Assembly (NCBI RefSeq): GCF_000526495.1
Contig: NZ_JAGE01000002.1
Span: 558,001 to 622,000 of the forward strand
Source of the DNA: Ruminiclostridium josui JCM 17888
GTDB lineage: Bacteria > Bacillota > Clostridia > Acetivibrionales > DSM-1351
Reading direction: 5' to 3'
Length of the DNA stretch: 64,000 nucleotides
The notes under the pieces were generated by a model. It did not search any database, was not told where the DNA came from, and saw only the letters and a program-made list of their open reading frames with translations. Below, in pieces: positions 1 to 8,569 of this stretch. The position numbers were made by a program, and so were the translations under genes. Each line of letters begins with the position of its first letter. Position 1 is the stretch's first letter.

Positions 1-1317
1 GGCCACTTATGGGTATGTACTTTACGTCATGCAGGTGTTATTCATACGGGAAAAGGACCTCTTATAGCCCATGGGAAAAAGCTGAAGGAATGTAAAGATT
101 ATTTATCTCCACAACAGTATGGTTATCCATACAATTACGGAGAAGTACTACTTGTGCCAGAGGATGGATACGGTGCCAATATGATTGAGCCGGTTCTCAC
201 GTACACCATCAGTGGAAGAGAAGATAAGAATGACTTTGAAAAAGTCGGTGCCAGCAATGTCAGAATCGTAGCCTCAAAGGATTTGTGTCCTCATCTTTAT
301 CCGGAATATATAACTGACTGGGCATATTACTATGTAGGTGCATCTTGCCCCGGTCTGTCGGCAAGATTTATGGTTGCAGAAGATGGTGTGTACAAGCCGT
401 CCTGGCCCGTAAGTGCAACTAATTTTGGCGGTCAGATTGGCGCATCAAATACCGGCAGTACTCTGGGAACTCCATACAGGCTACTTGGAGGCGTAGTTTT
501 ACGCAAAAAAAATGAAACACCCATGTATGGTGATTATATTTCCAATGCATTTATTATATCTAAAGGCTCTGAAGCACGAGTTATCAAAGCTGGAGAAGAA
601 CTTTTGGTAGGAGCAAAAGGAGCGAAATTCAGGTACTATATTATCTCTCACCGTCCTGGATTGCTCTACGAACAAGACTACTTGTTCTGGCCATATTTGC
701 AGATGGATCCTATTGTTCCGGCGCATATAAATTATACACTAACATATCCTGATGGCAGAAAAAGGACTGTTCAAGGAAGTGCCGATAGTAAACTGGGGTA
801 TTTTATGTCACCTGAAAGGTTTCCTCTTGACCAACCAGGCGTATACAGAATCAATTTTGAGTCAAATTGGAATGGCTACAAGGGAAGTATGCCTGGTATG
901 CCCAAAGATGGAGCTTATATCTTTGTATATGAAAAGGAAAGACCTGCTAATTTCAGTTATATCAAATTGAACCTTAGAAAACAGCAGAAATTTGATATAG
1001 AGGAAGGATTGATTATTGAAGGAGTAAGCAGTGCCAAGAAGGTATATTATGCTTCTATTACACCGGGGGCATTGGTAGAGCAAGGGGAAATTCCAGTGGA
1101 GAATGGCCGCTTTAAGTACCACTTTTCACCAGAGGCAGCCAATAATAATGTTCCTATTTATGACATAAAAAATGTTGTTACCGGACGAAAAGAGACTGGT
1201 AGAATTATTCATCTGACATTTTTTGCTCAGGAAGAAGATGGAAATGGTGGAATATGGCACTCTTATGCAAGGGTAATTATCAGAGGGACAATGGCATTTT
1301 ATACATATGACTGTTAA
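1..1317 (+). CDS. Unknown protein, 5'-truncated by the window edge
   Basis: The reading frame is open from base 1 (GHLWVCTLRHAG...), so the gene begins upstream; the GTG at 154 is internal. At least 438 residues are visible. I recognise no family. The sequence is rich in Gly, Tyr, Pro and beta-type stretches, with no membrane segment in the visible part, and ends in YTYDC. It lies 20 bp before a polyketide-type methyltransferase on the same strand, so it is probably part of the same operon. A role in natural-product tailoring is inferred only from that position. Confidence 0.75.
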   Translation, partial: GHLWVCTLRHAGVIHTGKGPLIAHGKKLKECKDYLSPQQYGYPYNYGEVLLVPEDGYGANMIEPVLTYTISGREDKNDFEKVGASNVRIVASKDLCPHLYPEYITDWAYYYVGASCPGLSARFMVAEDGVYKPSWPVSATNFGGQIGASNTGSTLGTPYRLLGGVVLRKKNETPMYGDYISNAFIISKGSEARVIKAGEELLVGAKGAKFRYYIISHRPGLLYEQDYLFWPYLQMDPIVPAHINYTLTYPDGRKRTVQGSADSKLGYFMSPERFPLDQPGVYRINFESNWNGYKGSMPGMPKDGAYIFVYEKERPANFSYIKLNLRKQQKFDIEEGLIIEGVSSAKKVYYASITPGALVEQGEIPVENGRFKYHFSPEAANNNVPIYDIKNVVTGRKETGRIIHLTFFAQEEDGNGGIWHSYARVIIRGTMAFYTYDC

Positions 1318-1337
1318 TCAATCATGTCACAAAGGAG

Positions 1338-2579
1338 ATGATGGTAATAATTACAACAAACAGAGAGCAAGAAGTACCGAATAACGAATCTATCTTTAAC
1401 AAGGAACAGCCAAGCAGTTATGAAGGACAAGCCCGGCTAGAAGCCTTGACAGAAACTATGAATGAATACATGGTACCCAGTAAGGAGTTTAATAGGTTTC
1501 AAGAGGCAGCCACAGAATTAGAAAATATATCTAAGCTACTATTATTCAATGCTTTTAGGGAAATGGGAGTTTTCTGTGATGCAGGAGAAAGGTACCATGA
1601 AGATGAGTTAAAAAGCAAACTGAATATCATTTACCAATACGGCCGCCTTTTTGGTGCACTTTTAGGCATGGTAGAAGATGCTGGGTTTGTTTACAGGGAA
1701 GGTAAATATGTATTTTTGACCAGAAAGGCAGAGGACGAAAGCATAAGATATAAGCTGAATAATAAAGAAAGAATGTTTGGCGATTATCTTTATGCTTATC
1801 CTGAAATGAAGGCTCAAATAAAGTTCCTGGGAGCTTGTGTAGAGAATTATCCAAGGATTCTTACAGGGAAAATACACCCTGCACAAATCATGTTTCCTAA
1901 GGGGTCCATGGAGCTTGTTGAGAATATCTATAAACATAATGCCAGCTCGGATTACTACAATGGCTTAGTTACACACAGCGTAGAGAATTACATCGAAAAA
2001 CAGCTTGATTTTAATAAGACTGGGCAAATAAGGATTTTGGAAATCGGAGCAGGTACAGGAGGAACCAGTAAGCATGTGCTTATGGGTATATCAAAGTATA
2101 ACGGACATATAGAGTATGTTTACACCGATATAGCTAAAACCTTTATACAATATGGTAAAGGTATGTTCGGAAATACCTATGGGTTTGTTGATTTTAAGGA
2201 ATTGAATATTGAAAATGACATAGAAGTTCAGGGATACAGCCCTTATTCCTTTGATATTGTCATTGCAGCCAACGTTCTGCATGCTACAAAATATATTGAA
2301 AAAACATTGAAAAATACTAGAAAACTTTTGAAGCCCCGGGGGTTGCTTATTTTAAATGAAATAACAGCGTTTAGCAGCTTTCTGACGCTTACCTTCGGAC
2401 TGCTAGATGGCTGGTGGCTTTATGAGGATGAAGACCATCGAATTTCAGGTTCACCACTGCTGAGTTGTAAAATGTGGGCAAACCAGTTAGAAAGGGCTGG
2501 ATTTGCAGCAGCTTTAGCGTTACACAGCAAGGATACGACTGGTTTAAAGCTTCCTCAGGACATTATACTTGCCATGTAA
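1338..2579 (+). CDS. Polyketide-synthase-type SAM-dependent C-methyltransferase, stand-alone
   Basis: A 413-residue class I methyltransferase. The SAM-binding motif I is LEIGAGTGGTSKHVL (about residue 235), followed by an acidic YTDI motif and the IVIAANVLHAT and LLILNEI motifs that are characteristic of C-methyltransferase domains of trans-AT polyketide synthases; the GLLDGWWLYEDED stretch also fits that group. The first ~200 residues are helical and precede the fold. AAAGGAG at 1331-1337 abuts ATG 1338, so ATG 1341 may be the true start. As a free-standing protein it would methylate a carrier-bound beta-keto intermediate supplied in trans; that substrate is inferred. No synthase is in the window. 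Confidence 0.8.
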   Translation: MMVIITTNREQEVPNNESIFNKEQPSSYEGQARLEALTETMNEYMVPSKEFNRFQEAATELENISKLLLFNAFREMGVFCDAGERYHEDELKSKLNIIYQYGRLFGALLGMVEDAGFVYREGKYVFLTRKAEDESIRYKLNNKERMFGDYLYAYPEMKAQIKFLGACVENYPRILTGKIHPAQIMFPKGSMELVENIYKHNASSDYYNGLVTHSVENYIEKQLDFNKTGQIRILEIGAGTGGTSKHVLMGISKYNGHIEYVYTDIAKTFIQYGKGMFGNTYGFVDFKELNIENDIEVQGYSPYSFDIVIAANVLHATKYIEKTLKNTRKLLKPRGLLILNEITAFSSFLTLTFGLLDGWWLYEDEDHRISGSPLLSCKMWANQLERAGFAAALALHSKDTTGLKLPQDIILAM

Positions 2580-2629
2580 AATATAAAGTATAGGGGCATT
2601 AAAAATATATTAAGAAAAGGAGAATACAT

Positions 2630-3178
2630 ATGAGTGATTTTGAAAGCCGTTTCAGTAAGCCAGATTTTACACTTGCCGCAGTTTGTGGGCATTTTTGCAC
2701 CGCATGTTCATTGTTTATCGGCTCTCAGGAAGATCCCGAAAGGCTTAAAGGAATTTCAAAGAGAACGAACCGTACTATAGAAGAAGTTACATGTCACGGT
2801 TGTCGTTCCGATAATAAGTCCTTTTACTGTACGACAGTATGCAAAATGAGAGATTGTGCCGAGAAACATAAAGTTGATTTTTGCAGTTTGTGCGAAGAAT
2901 ATCCCTGTGAAGAGTTCAAAGCTTTTGAGTCCGAAGCACCGGATAGGATTGAAGTTGCAGGATGCCTAGAGCGAATCAAAAATATAGGATATGAAAAATG
3001 GTATGAAGAGATGGTGGCATGGTATTCCTGTCCTCAATGCAATACCATTAATTCAGCGTATGACATGTCATGTCGGAAATGTGGAGCAGAACCTAGCTGT
3101 AAATATGTAGAGGTAAACAAAGAAGAGATAGACAGGCGTACAAAAGATATGGCGTTAAAAAGTGGTAAAACCACTTAA
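2630..3178 (+). CDS. DUF3795 cysteine-rich protein
   Basis: A 182-residue cytoplasmic protein with many paired cysteines: CGHFCTAC near residue 19, CHGC and CTTVCKMRDC in the middle, CSLCEEYPCEEF, then a C-terminal CPQC...CRKCG zinc ribbon. The N-terminal two thirds match the DUF3795 pattern, a small metal-binding family of unknown biochemical role; the C-terminal ribbon (residues ~138-160) is an addition. AAGGAG lies 8 bp before ATG 2630. It is co-directional with the methyltransferase and hydrolase. Function unknown. Confidence 0.75.
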   Translation: MSDFESRFSKPDFTLAAVCGHFCTACSLFIGSQEDPERLKGISKRTNRTIEEVTCHGCRSDNKSFYCTTVCKMRDCAEKHKVDFCSLCEEYPCEEFKAFESEAPDRIEVAGCLERIKNIGYEKWYEEMVAWYSCPQCNTINSAYDMSCRKCGAEPSCKYVEVNKEEIDRRTKDMALKSGKTT

Positions 3179-3223
3179 AGCAAAGAAAAATAAATTTTAT
3201 AATTTTAAGGAGGTTACAAGAGT

Positions 3224-3814
3224 ATGCCAAACGTTGTTGTGTTAACCAATGATCTTCAGTATGGAATTATGGATGCAAAAAAAGAAAGATGGAACTGTGT
3301 TTTAAAATCCCAAACAAAATTAGCGGATTTCTATAATAAAATGCGTTCCCTAAACGTTCCAATTATACATCTGCAGCAAGTAAACGATCCTAACAGTCCA
3401 ACTCTAAAAAAACTTTACGGAGACAATATACCTATGCTTAAAGGCTCTCCAGATACCAAGATTATTGCTGAGTTTTTTGACGAAAAGGATATCCTAGTGG
3501 AAAAATCCAAACCAAGTGGTTTCTATAATTCCAGCCTTGATAAAGTTCTTGAAGAATTGGAGGTTAAGACTCTTATAATTACTGGATTCCAGACACAAAT
3601 TTGTGTTCAGACTACAGCTGCAGACGCATTTTTCAGAGGGTATAAAGTAGTTGTTCCAAGCGATGCAGTAATTTCAACTGAAGAAAAAGATACTGATAGG
3701 GCATTGGAATGGTTAAATGATTATTTTGCATTAATTATGACCTCAGAAGAAATTTATGAGCACTTACTGAAAAATGATGATTTTGCCCCAAAAACTACCT
3801 TTAAGGATATATAA
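3224..3814 (+). CDS. Isochorismatase-like cysteine hydrolase
   Basis: 196 residues with the isochorismatase/nicotinamidase fold. The presumed triad is Asp in VVLTNDLQ near residue 10, Lys in the VEKSKPSGFYNS segment (~95) and the nucleophile Cys in TGFQTQICVQTTAADAFFRG (~128). Members hydrolyse amides or vinyl ethers (nicotinamide, N-carbamoyl compounds, isochorismate); the substrate cannot be read from sequence. GGAGGT precedes ATG 3224. An N-carbamoyl substrate would fit the carbamoyl chemistry of the downstream HypE/HypF genes, but this is only a guess from context. Confidence 0.8.
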   Translation: MPNVVVLTNDLQYGIMDAKKERWNCVLKSQTKLADFYNKMRSLNVPIIHLQQVNDPNSPTLKKLYGDNIPMLKGSPDTKIIAEFFDEKDILVEKSKPSGFYNSSLDKVLEELEVKTLIITGFQTQICVQTTAADAFFRGYKVVVPSDAVISTEEKDTDRALEWLNDYFALIMTSEEIYEHLLKNDDFAPKTTFKDI

Positions 3815-3880
3815 AAGCTGCGGTTATTTGGGCTACATGGTTAAAAGTTTTAAATCAGCAGTAATATGACTATTGAGAAT

Positions 3881-3976
3881 ATGACAAAATGTTTATTTAG
3901 AAAGGAGAATAACAAGCAATTAGATTATGAGGATATCAAACTGTATTTACATAAGCTAAATCATAAGCTAAATTAA
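3881..3976 (+). CDS. Possible 31-residue small ORF
   Basis: ATG at 3881 opens a short frame ending in a repeated HKLNHKLN and TAA at 3974. There is no convincing ribosome binding site in front of it. It sits in the 246-bp gap between the hydrolase and hypE, which otherwise shows nothing clear. It may be chance. Confidence 0.15.
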   Translation: MTKCLFRKENNKQLDYEDIKLYLHKLNHKLN

Positions 3977-4060
3977 GATTAAATTTTTTAATTAGGTATA
4001 AAGCTAAAGAAAATGTTCTTTTGCAATTACAGTTTCATTTTGCTTGTTAACGTGAATGAT

Positions 4061-5071
4061 ATGAAAAACGATAAAATTGTTTTAGATCATGGAACAGGAG
4101 CAAAACTGAGTCATGAACTTATTTCACTGATTGTTGAAACATTGGGAGATGTTTACATCGGCAAAATGGAAGATAGTGCCGTACTTCCCATAACAGGAGA
4201 TAGAATTGCAGTTACAACAGATTCATTTGTTGTAACGCCTGTGTTTTTCGGGAATGGAGACATTGGAAAAATATCTGTTTGTGGTACTGTAAATGATATT
4301 GCCGTAAGCGGTGCAAAACCTCTATATTTAACATTGGCAATGATACTGGAAACAGGTTTTCCTATAGCTGATCTCGTAAAAATCCTTACATCAATTCGTA
4401 ATGCTTCAAAAGAAGCGAATATTAAGATTGTAGCCGGAGATACAAAAGTTGTCAATGAAGGTGAAATAGACAAGATATGTATCAACACAACTGGTGTAGG
4501 CATTTTTGAGAGAGAGCCTTTGAATATGAATAAAATTGAATCTGGCGATAAACTAATTTTAAGCGGATATATAGGTAATCACAGTATCCATCTTCTTTCC
4601 GTCCGTGTAGGTCTTGGCTATGAAAAGCGAATTATGAGCGATTGTGCACCACTTAACGGATTAATTGAGGAATTGTTAAATGCCGTACCTGCTGGAAGCA
4701 TTAAAACTATAAGAGATGTTACTCGCGGAGGGTTATCTTCTGTTTTAAATGAATTCTCAGGACACATAGGAAAGTCTATAGTTATAGAAGAAGAGAAACT
4801 GCCTATTATGCCTGAGACAGCTATGGCTAGTGATATGCTGGGCATCAATCCTATTCATCTTGCTAATGAAGGTTGTATTTGTCTTTTTGTAAAACCTGAG
4901 GTAGAAGAAAAGGTATTAGAAATAATGAAAAAACATAAGTACGGGCAAAAGGCAGTTACAATAGGAAGTGTATCTAATGAAAAATCCACAGATGTTGTTA
5001 TGATAAAGGTGGATGGTTCCTCCAAAATAGTCGAAGAATTAATCGGAATGGAACTGCCAAGATTATGTTAA
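4061..5071 (+). CDS. hypE: HypE carbamoyl-dehydratase (nickel-iron hydrogenase maturation family)
   Basis: HypE dehydrates a carbamoyl group on its C-terminal cysteine to a thiocyanate, the cyanide source for nickel-iron hydrogenase centres. The ~336-residue product has the AIR-synthase/PurM-like fold: DHGTGAK at the start, the DSAVLPI and TTDSFVVTPVFF segments, an internal AGDTKVV, and the hallmark C-terminal PRLC (canonical PRIC) with the acceptor cysteine last. I chose ATG 4061 because the family begins close to this point; upstream in-frame starts at 4013 and 4052 would add a non-homologous tail. No hypABCD genes or hydrogenase are adjacent, which is unusual. Confidence 0.88.
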   Translation: MKNDKIVLDHGTGAKLSHELISLIVETLGDVYIGKMEDSAVLPITGDRIAVTTDSFVVTPVFFGNGDIGKISVCGTVNDIAVSGAKPLYLTLAMILETGFPIADLVKILTSIRNASKEANIKIVAGDTKVVNEGEIDKICINTTGVGIFEREPLNMNKIESGDKLILSGYIGNHSIHLLSVRVGLGYEKRIMSDCAPLNGLIEELLNAVPAGSIKTIRDVTRGGLSSVLNEFSGHIGKSIVIEEEKLPIMPETAMASDMLGINPIHLANEGCICLFVKPEVEEKVLEIMKKHKYGQKAVTIGSVSNEKSTDVVMIKVDGSSKIVEELIGMELPRLC

Positions 5072-5125
5072 CATCAAGATATATCAGCTGATTCACCTAT
5101 GAATTCAACTAATATAGTCTGATTG

Positions 5126-5186
5126 GTATAAGATGAAGAAAACCTGCAATGAGCCATTTTCTTATAAAATTTTCTTCATCTTATAC
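5126..5186. repeat. 17-bp perfect inverted repeat between hypE and hypF
   Basis: GTATAAGATGAAGAAAA at 5126-5142 is exactly complementary to TTTTCTTCATCTTATAC at 5170-5186, with a 27-base loop. It ends 15 bases before the GGGGGAG ribosome site of hypF. It could form an RNA stem in the hypEF transcript (partial terminator or processing site) or be a protein-binding palindrome. Confidence 0.8.
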
Positions 5187-5213
5187 AAAATAAATTTTTT
5201 GGGGGAGATATGT

Positions 5214-7526
5214 ATGGAACTGCGTCGTTATCGTATAACAGGAATTGTTCAGGGCGTGGGGTTTCGTCCATTTATTCATAAGCTGACATCAAAATATGGG
5301 TTAACCGGGTGGATTTTAAATGATTCGGATGGTGTTCTGATAGAAGTTCAGGGGGAGGCTGAAGTATTATCTTCATTTATTAATGATGTTAAAACATCAT
5401 TACCTCCTATTGCAAGAATTGATAGTATTGTGCTATTGCTTCAAACGGAGCAATGTGAGCCATACACTAGTTTTGATATCAGAAGCAGTGTAAAGCTTGA
5501 CAAGACCAATACACTTATACCCCCGGATGCAAATGTTTGCGATGATTGTTTATCCGAATTATTTGATGAATCCAACCGTAGATATAGGTATCCGTTTATC
5601 AACTGCACTAATTGTGGACCTAGATATTCTATCATTGAGGACATGCCATATGATCGTCCTAAAACGACTATGAAGCATTTTAAGATGTGTCCCGAATGTC
5701 ATCACGAGTATACTGATATTGAAGATCGCCGTTATCATGCCCAGCCCAATGCGTGCCCTGTGTGCGGACCACAATTGGAATTGACTAATAATAAAGGAGA
5801 AACTATTGAAGTTGATGATATTATTGGTTTTAGTCAAGAGAAATTGCTAGAGGGCAAAATATTTGCGATAAAGAGCATAGGCGGTTTCCATCTTGCAGTT
5901 GATGCACAAAATGATGAAGCAATCCAACAACTGCGTAAAAAGAAGAAGAGGGATTTTAAAGCTTTTGCCCTGATGGTTAAGGACATTGACACGGCAAATA
6001 AAATCGCCTATTTATGCGATAAAGACATAGAACTACTAAAAAGCACCCAAAGACCCATTGTTATTTTGAAAAAAAAGCCAGGGGTATTGCCCGAATCTAT
6101 TGCACCTAATAACCCTAGTTTAGGTATTATGCTTCCGTCAGCACCATTGCATTATCTTTTACTAGAAAACGAGAAATTACCTGCATTGATTATGACAAGC
6201 GCTAATATTTCTGGTCACCCGATTGTTTATAAAAACAAGGATGCATTAGAGCAATTAAACAGTATTGCAGACTATTATATATTAAATAACAGGGATATCT
6301 GTATACGTGTAGATGATTCTATAGCAAGATGTACTGATTATAAGCCATTAAAAAAGACTATCGTATCCCATATAAGACGTGCCCGTGGATTTGCTCCGTA
6401 TCCCATAACCATACATAAAAATATAAAACCAATATTGGCTCTAGGCTCTGAGCTAAAGGCAACTATTGCATTAAGTAAAGATAACCAGGTATTTGTTAGT
6501 CAACATATTGGCGATATCAAAAATGATACTACATTTAAATCTCTTATGGATTGTTCCACACATATGCAGAACCTACTTTCTATTAAGCCGGAGCTTATTG
6601 CTTGTGACAGTCATCCTGCTTTTAGGTCCACAGTTGCTTCTCAAAATCAAAAGGAATTACCTGTTGTATTAGTTCAGCATCATCATGCACACATGGCTTC
6701 ATGTATGGCAGAAAATAAGCTGGATGGAAAAACAATCGGTGTCATATTTGACGGTACCGGATATGGATTGGATGGGACAATTTGGGGAGGAGAATTTCTG
6801 ATTGGTGATTATAGTGATTTTAAGCGGGTAGGTACTTTTTCTCCTTTATATTTACTTGGTGGAGATAAAGCTGTTAAAGAACCTTTCAGAGTTGCAATAG
6901 ATATGCTTTTCCGAACTTATGGTGAAGAATTTTTAAATCTTCCTCTTGATATTATTAAAAATAGAAAGCCAGAAGAATTACATGTGCTCTTTAAAATGGC
7001 AGAAAATAAAATCAATGCTTTCCAAACTTCAAGTATGGGCCGTATATTCGATGGAATCTCTGCAATCTTGAATATTTGTTCTATTATAGATTATGAAGCT
7101 CAAGCTGCAGTTGAACTTGAGGGGCTTTTAAATAGAAATTTTGATCTTTTGGAAGCATTTCCGTATGAAATTATCGAAAAGGACGAAATTTTAAAGATTG
7201 ATTATAGACCTATAGTAAAAGATATTGTAAGTAATATTCTCAGTAAAAATCAAGATGTAGCTACTTTAAGCAGACGTTTCCATACAACTATTGTTGATAT
7301 CGTTGCAAATATGTGTGTAAAACTACGGGATATATATTTGGTAAATGATGTTGCATTAAGTGGTGGGGTATTTACTAATGAATACCTTTTAGTAAACTCA
7401 ATTTTATCATTGAGGAAATTGGATTTTAACGTTTATTACCACAGTGCAGTACCATCAAATGACGGAGGGTTATCTCTCGGACAAATTATGATTGCCGACG
7501 CCAAGCATAAAAATGCGGCAAAGTAA
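5214..7526 (+). CDS. hypF: HypF carbamoyltransferase (nickel-iron hydrogenase maturation family)
   Basis: HypF makes carbamoyl-adenylate from carbamoyl phosphate and ATP and hands the carbamoyl group to the HypE cysteine. Starting at ATG 5214 after GGGGGAG gives 770 residues, the normal length. Domains: acylphosphatase (1-90, VQGVGFRPFIHKL), two zinc fingers (CDDCLSE, CTNCGPRYS, CPECHHEY, CPVCGP), YrdC-like domain (~200-390), and a Kae1-like domain with HHHAHMASCMAE and DGTGYGLDGTIWGGEF. An upstream in-frame start at 5133 lies within the inverted repeat and is rejected. It forms a two-gene unit with hypE. Confidence 0.92.
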   Translation: MELRRYRITGIVQGVGFRPFIHKLTSKYGLTGWILNDSDGVLIEVQGEAEVLSSFINDVKTSLPPIARIDSIVLLLQTEQCEPYTSFDIRSSVKLDKTNTLIPPDANVCDDCLSELFDESNRRYRYPFINCTNCGPRYSIIEDMPYDRPKTTMKHFKMCPECHHEYTDIEDRRYHAQPNACPVCGPQLELTNNKGETIEVDDIIGFSQEKLLEGKIFAIKSIGGFHLAVDAQNDEAIQQLRKKKKRDFKAFALMVKDIDTANKIAYLCDKDIELLKSTQRPIVILKKKPGVLPESIAPNNPSLGIMLPSAPLHYLLLENEKLPALIMTSANISGHPIVYKNKDALEQLNSIADYYILNNRDICIRVDDSIARCTDYKPLKKTIVSHIRRARGFAPYPITIHKNIKPILALGSELKATIALSKDNQVFVSQHIGDIKNDTTFKSLMDCSTHMQNLLSIKPELIACDSHPAFRSTVASQNQKELPVVLVQHHHAHMASCMAENKLDGKTIGVIFDGTGYGLDGTIWGGEFLIGDYSDFKRVGTFSPLYLLGGDKAVKEPFRVAIDMLFRTYGEEFLNLPLDIIKNRKPEELHVLFKMAENKINAFQTSSMGRIFDGISAILNICSIIDYEAQAAVELEGLLNRNFDLLEAFPYEIIEKDEILKIDYRPIVKDIVSNILSKNQDVATLSRRFHTTIVDIVANMCVKLRDIYLVNDVALSGGVFTNEYLLVNSILSLRKLDFNVYYHSAVPSNDGGLSLGQIMIADAKHKNAAK

Positions 7527-7543
7527 AAGTAGATGGAGATTGA

Positions 7544-8296
7544 ATGATTATGAAATCGGTAGTATATATTGAGCAATTGGGACAAGGAATTGTACTGATT
7601 AAAATGGAAGACAGAGAGAATAAAAATACTTTTTCTGATGAATTAATGCTTGGTTTAAAAGAAGCTTTTGAGTCTATAAAGAATGATATTACCTGTAAAG
7701 TGGTCATTATGACAGGATATGATAACTATTTTTGTACAGGTGGAACAAAAGAGGGACTGTTGGCATTGAATGAGGGCAAGGAAGTATTCACCGACAAAAG
7801 TCTTTACAATCTTCCATTGAATTGTGAAGTTCCAGTTATTGCAGCTATGCAAGGTCATGGAATAGGGGGTGGATTTGCATTAGGATTATTTGCTGACTCT
7901 GTCATTTTGGCAAGAGAAAGTATTTATAGTGCTAATTTTATGCGATACGGATTTACTCCCGGCTTTGGTGCGACATTCATCTTACCTAATAAATTGGGCA
8001 GCAGTCTTGCCCAGGAAATGTTATATAGTGCTGATAATTACCGTGGGGCTGAACTTGAAAGACGTGGAGTTCCATTTCCGGTACTTCCCAGATTAGAGGT
8101 TCTTGATCATGCTTATAATTTGGCGAAAAAAATAGCGGAAAAACCAAGACTTTCATTAATTACATTAAAAGAACACTTTGTTGCTCCATTAAGAATACAG
8201 TTGAATGAAATAATTAGACAAGAGCTTATTATGCATGAAAAAACCTTTCGGCAGGATGAAGTAAGACAAAACATTATAAAATTATTTGGAAACTAG
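7544..8296 (+). CDS. PksI-like enoyl-CoA hydratase/isomerase (polyketide beta-branching decarboxylase family)
   Basis: A 250-residue crotonase. FCTGGTKEGLLALNEGKEVFTD and VPVIAAMQGHGIGGGFALGL (oxyanion-hole region), then ESIYSANFMRYGFTPGFGAT and NYRGAELERRGVPFPVLPR, closely resemble PksI-type ECH2 proteins, which decarboxylate the glutaconyl intermediate during beta-methyl branching on trans-AT polyketide synthases. It starts 18 bp after hypF, behind GGAG, so the three genes are likely co-transcribed. The partner HMG-CoA-synthase-like and ECH1 enzymes are not in the window. A general fatty-acid crotonase is less likely given these motifs. Confidence 0.78.
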   Translation: MIMKSVVYIEQLGQGIVLIKMEDRENKNTFSDELMLGLKEAFESIKNDITCKVVIMTGYDNYFCTGGTKEGLLALNEGKEVFTDKSLYNLPLNCEVPVIAAMQGHGIGGGFALGLFADSVILARESIYSANFMRYGFTPGFGATFILPNKLGSSLAQEMLYSADNYRGAELERRGVPFPVLPRLEVLDHAYNLAKKIAEKPRLSLITLKEHFVAPLRIQLNEIIRQELIMHEKTFRQDEVRQNIIKLFGN

Positions 8297-8350
8297 CTGA
8301 TGTTATTTTTATCATATATTAATACATTTAATTAATGATAGACGATTTAT

Positions 8351-8428
8351 GCGGAGATGTATCCCAATGTATATTTTGGTGTGGTAACTTAAACATACAC
8401 TTGGATACATTCTTCGCATTATTTTTTT
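8351..8428 (+). terminator. Imperfect hairpin plus T-run after the crotonase gene
   Basis: GCGGAGATGTATCC (8351 on) pairs imperfectly with GGATACATTCTTCGC (ending at 8417), extended inward by CAATGTAT / ATACACTT. A seven-T run follows at 8422-8428. This probably ends the upstream operon; the rest of the 273-bp gap shows only AT-rich sequence. Confidence 0.6.
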
Positions 8429-8569
8429 GCTTATCCTTTTGCATCTAATATTTAAATAATAACCTTGACTCAGATTATATATGTATGTTATTGTAAAGTT
8501 TGGTATATATTTCATAATTTTTATATTGCTTCTGATTAGCAGTATTGAAATAGTGGGAGGATAAGAAAA

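Noticed and set aside
5133-5213. Longer N-terminus for HypF
   Set aside because: It would lie in the inverted repeat and before the GGGGGAG site; the acylphosphatase domain starts at 5214.
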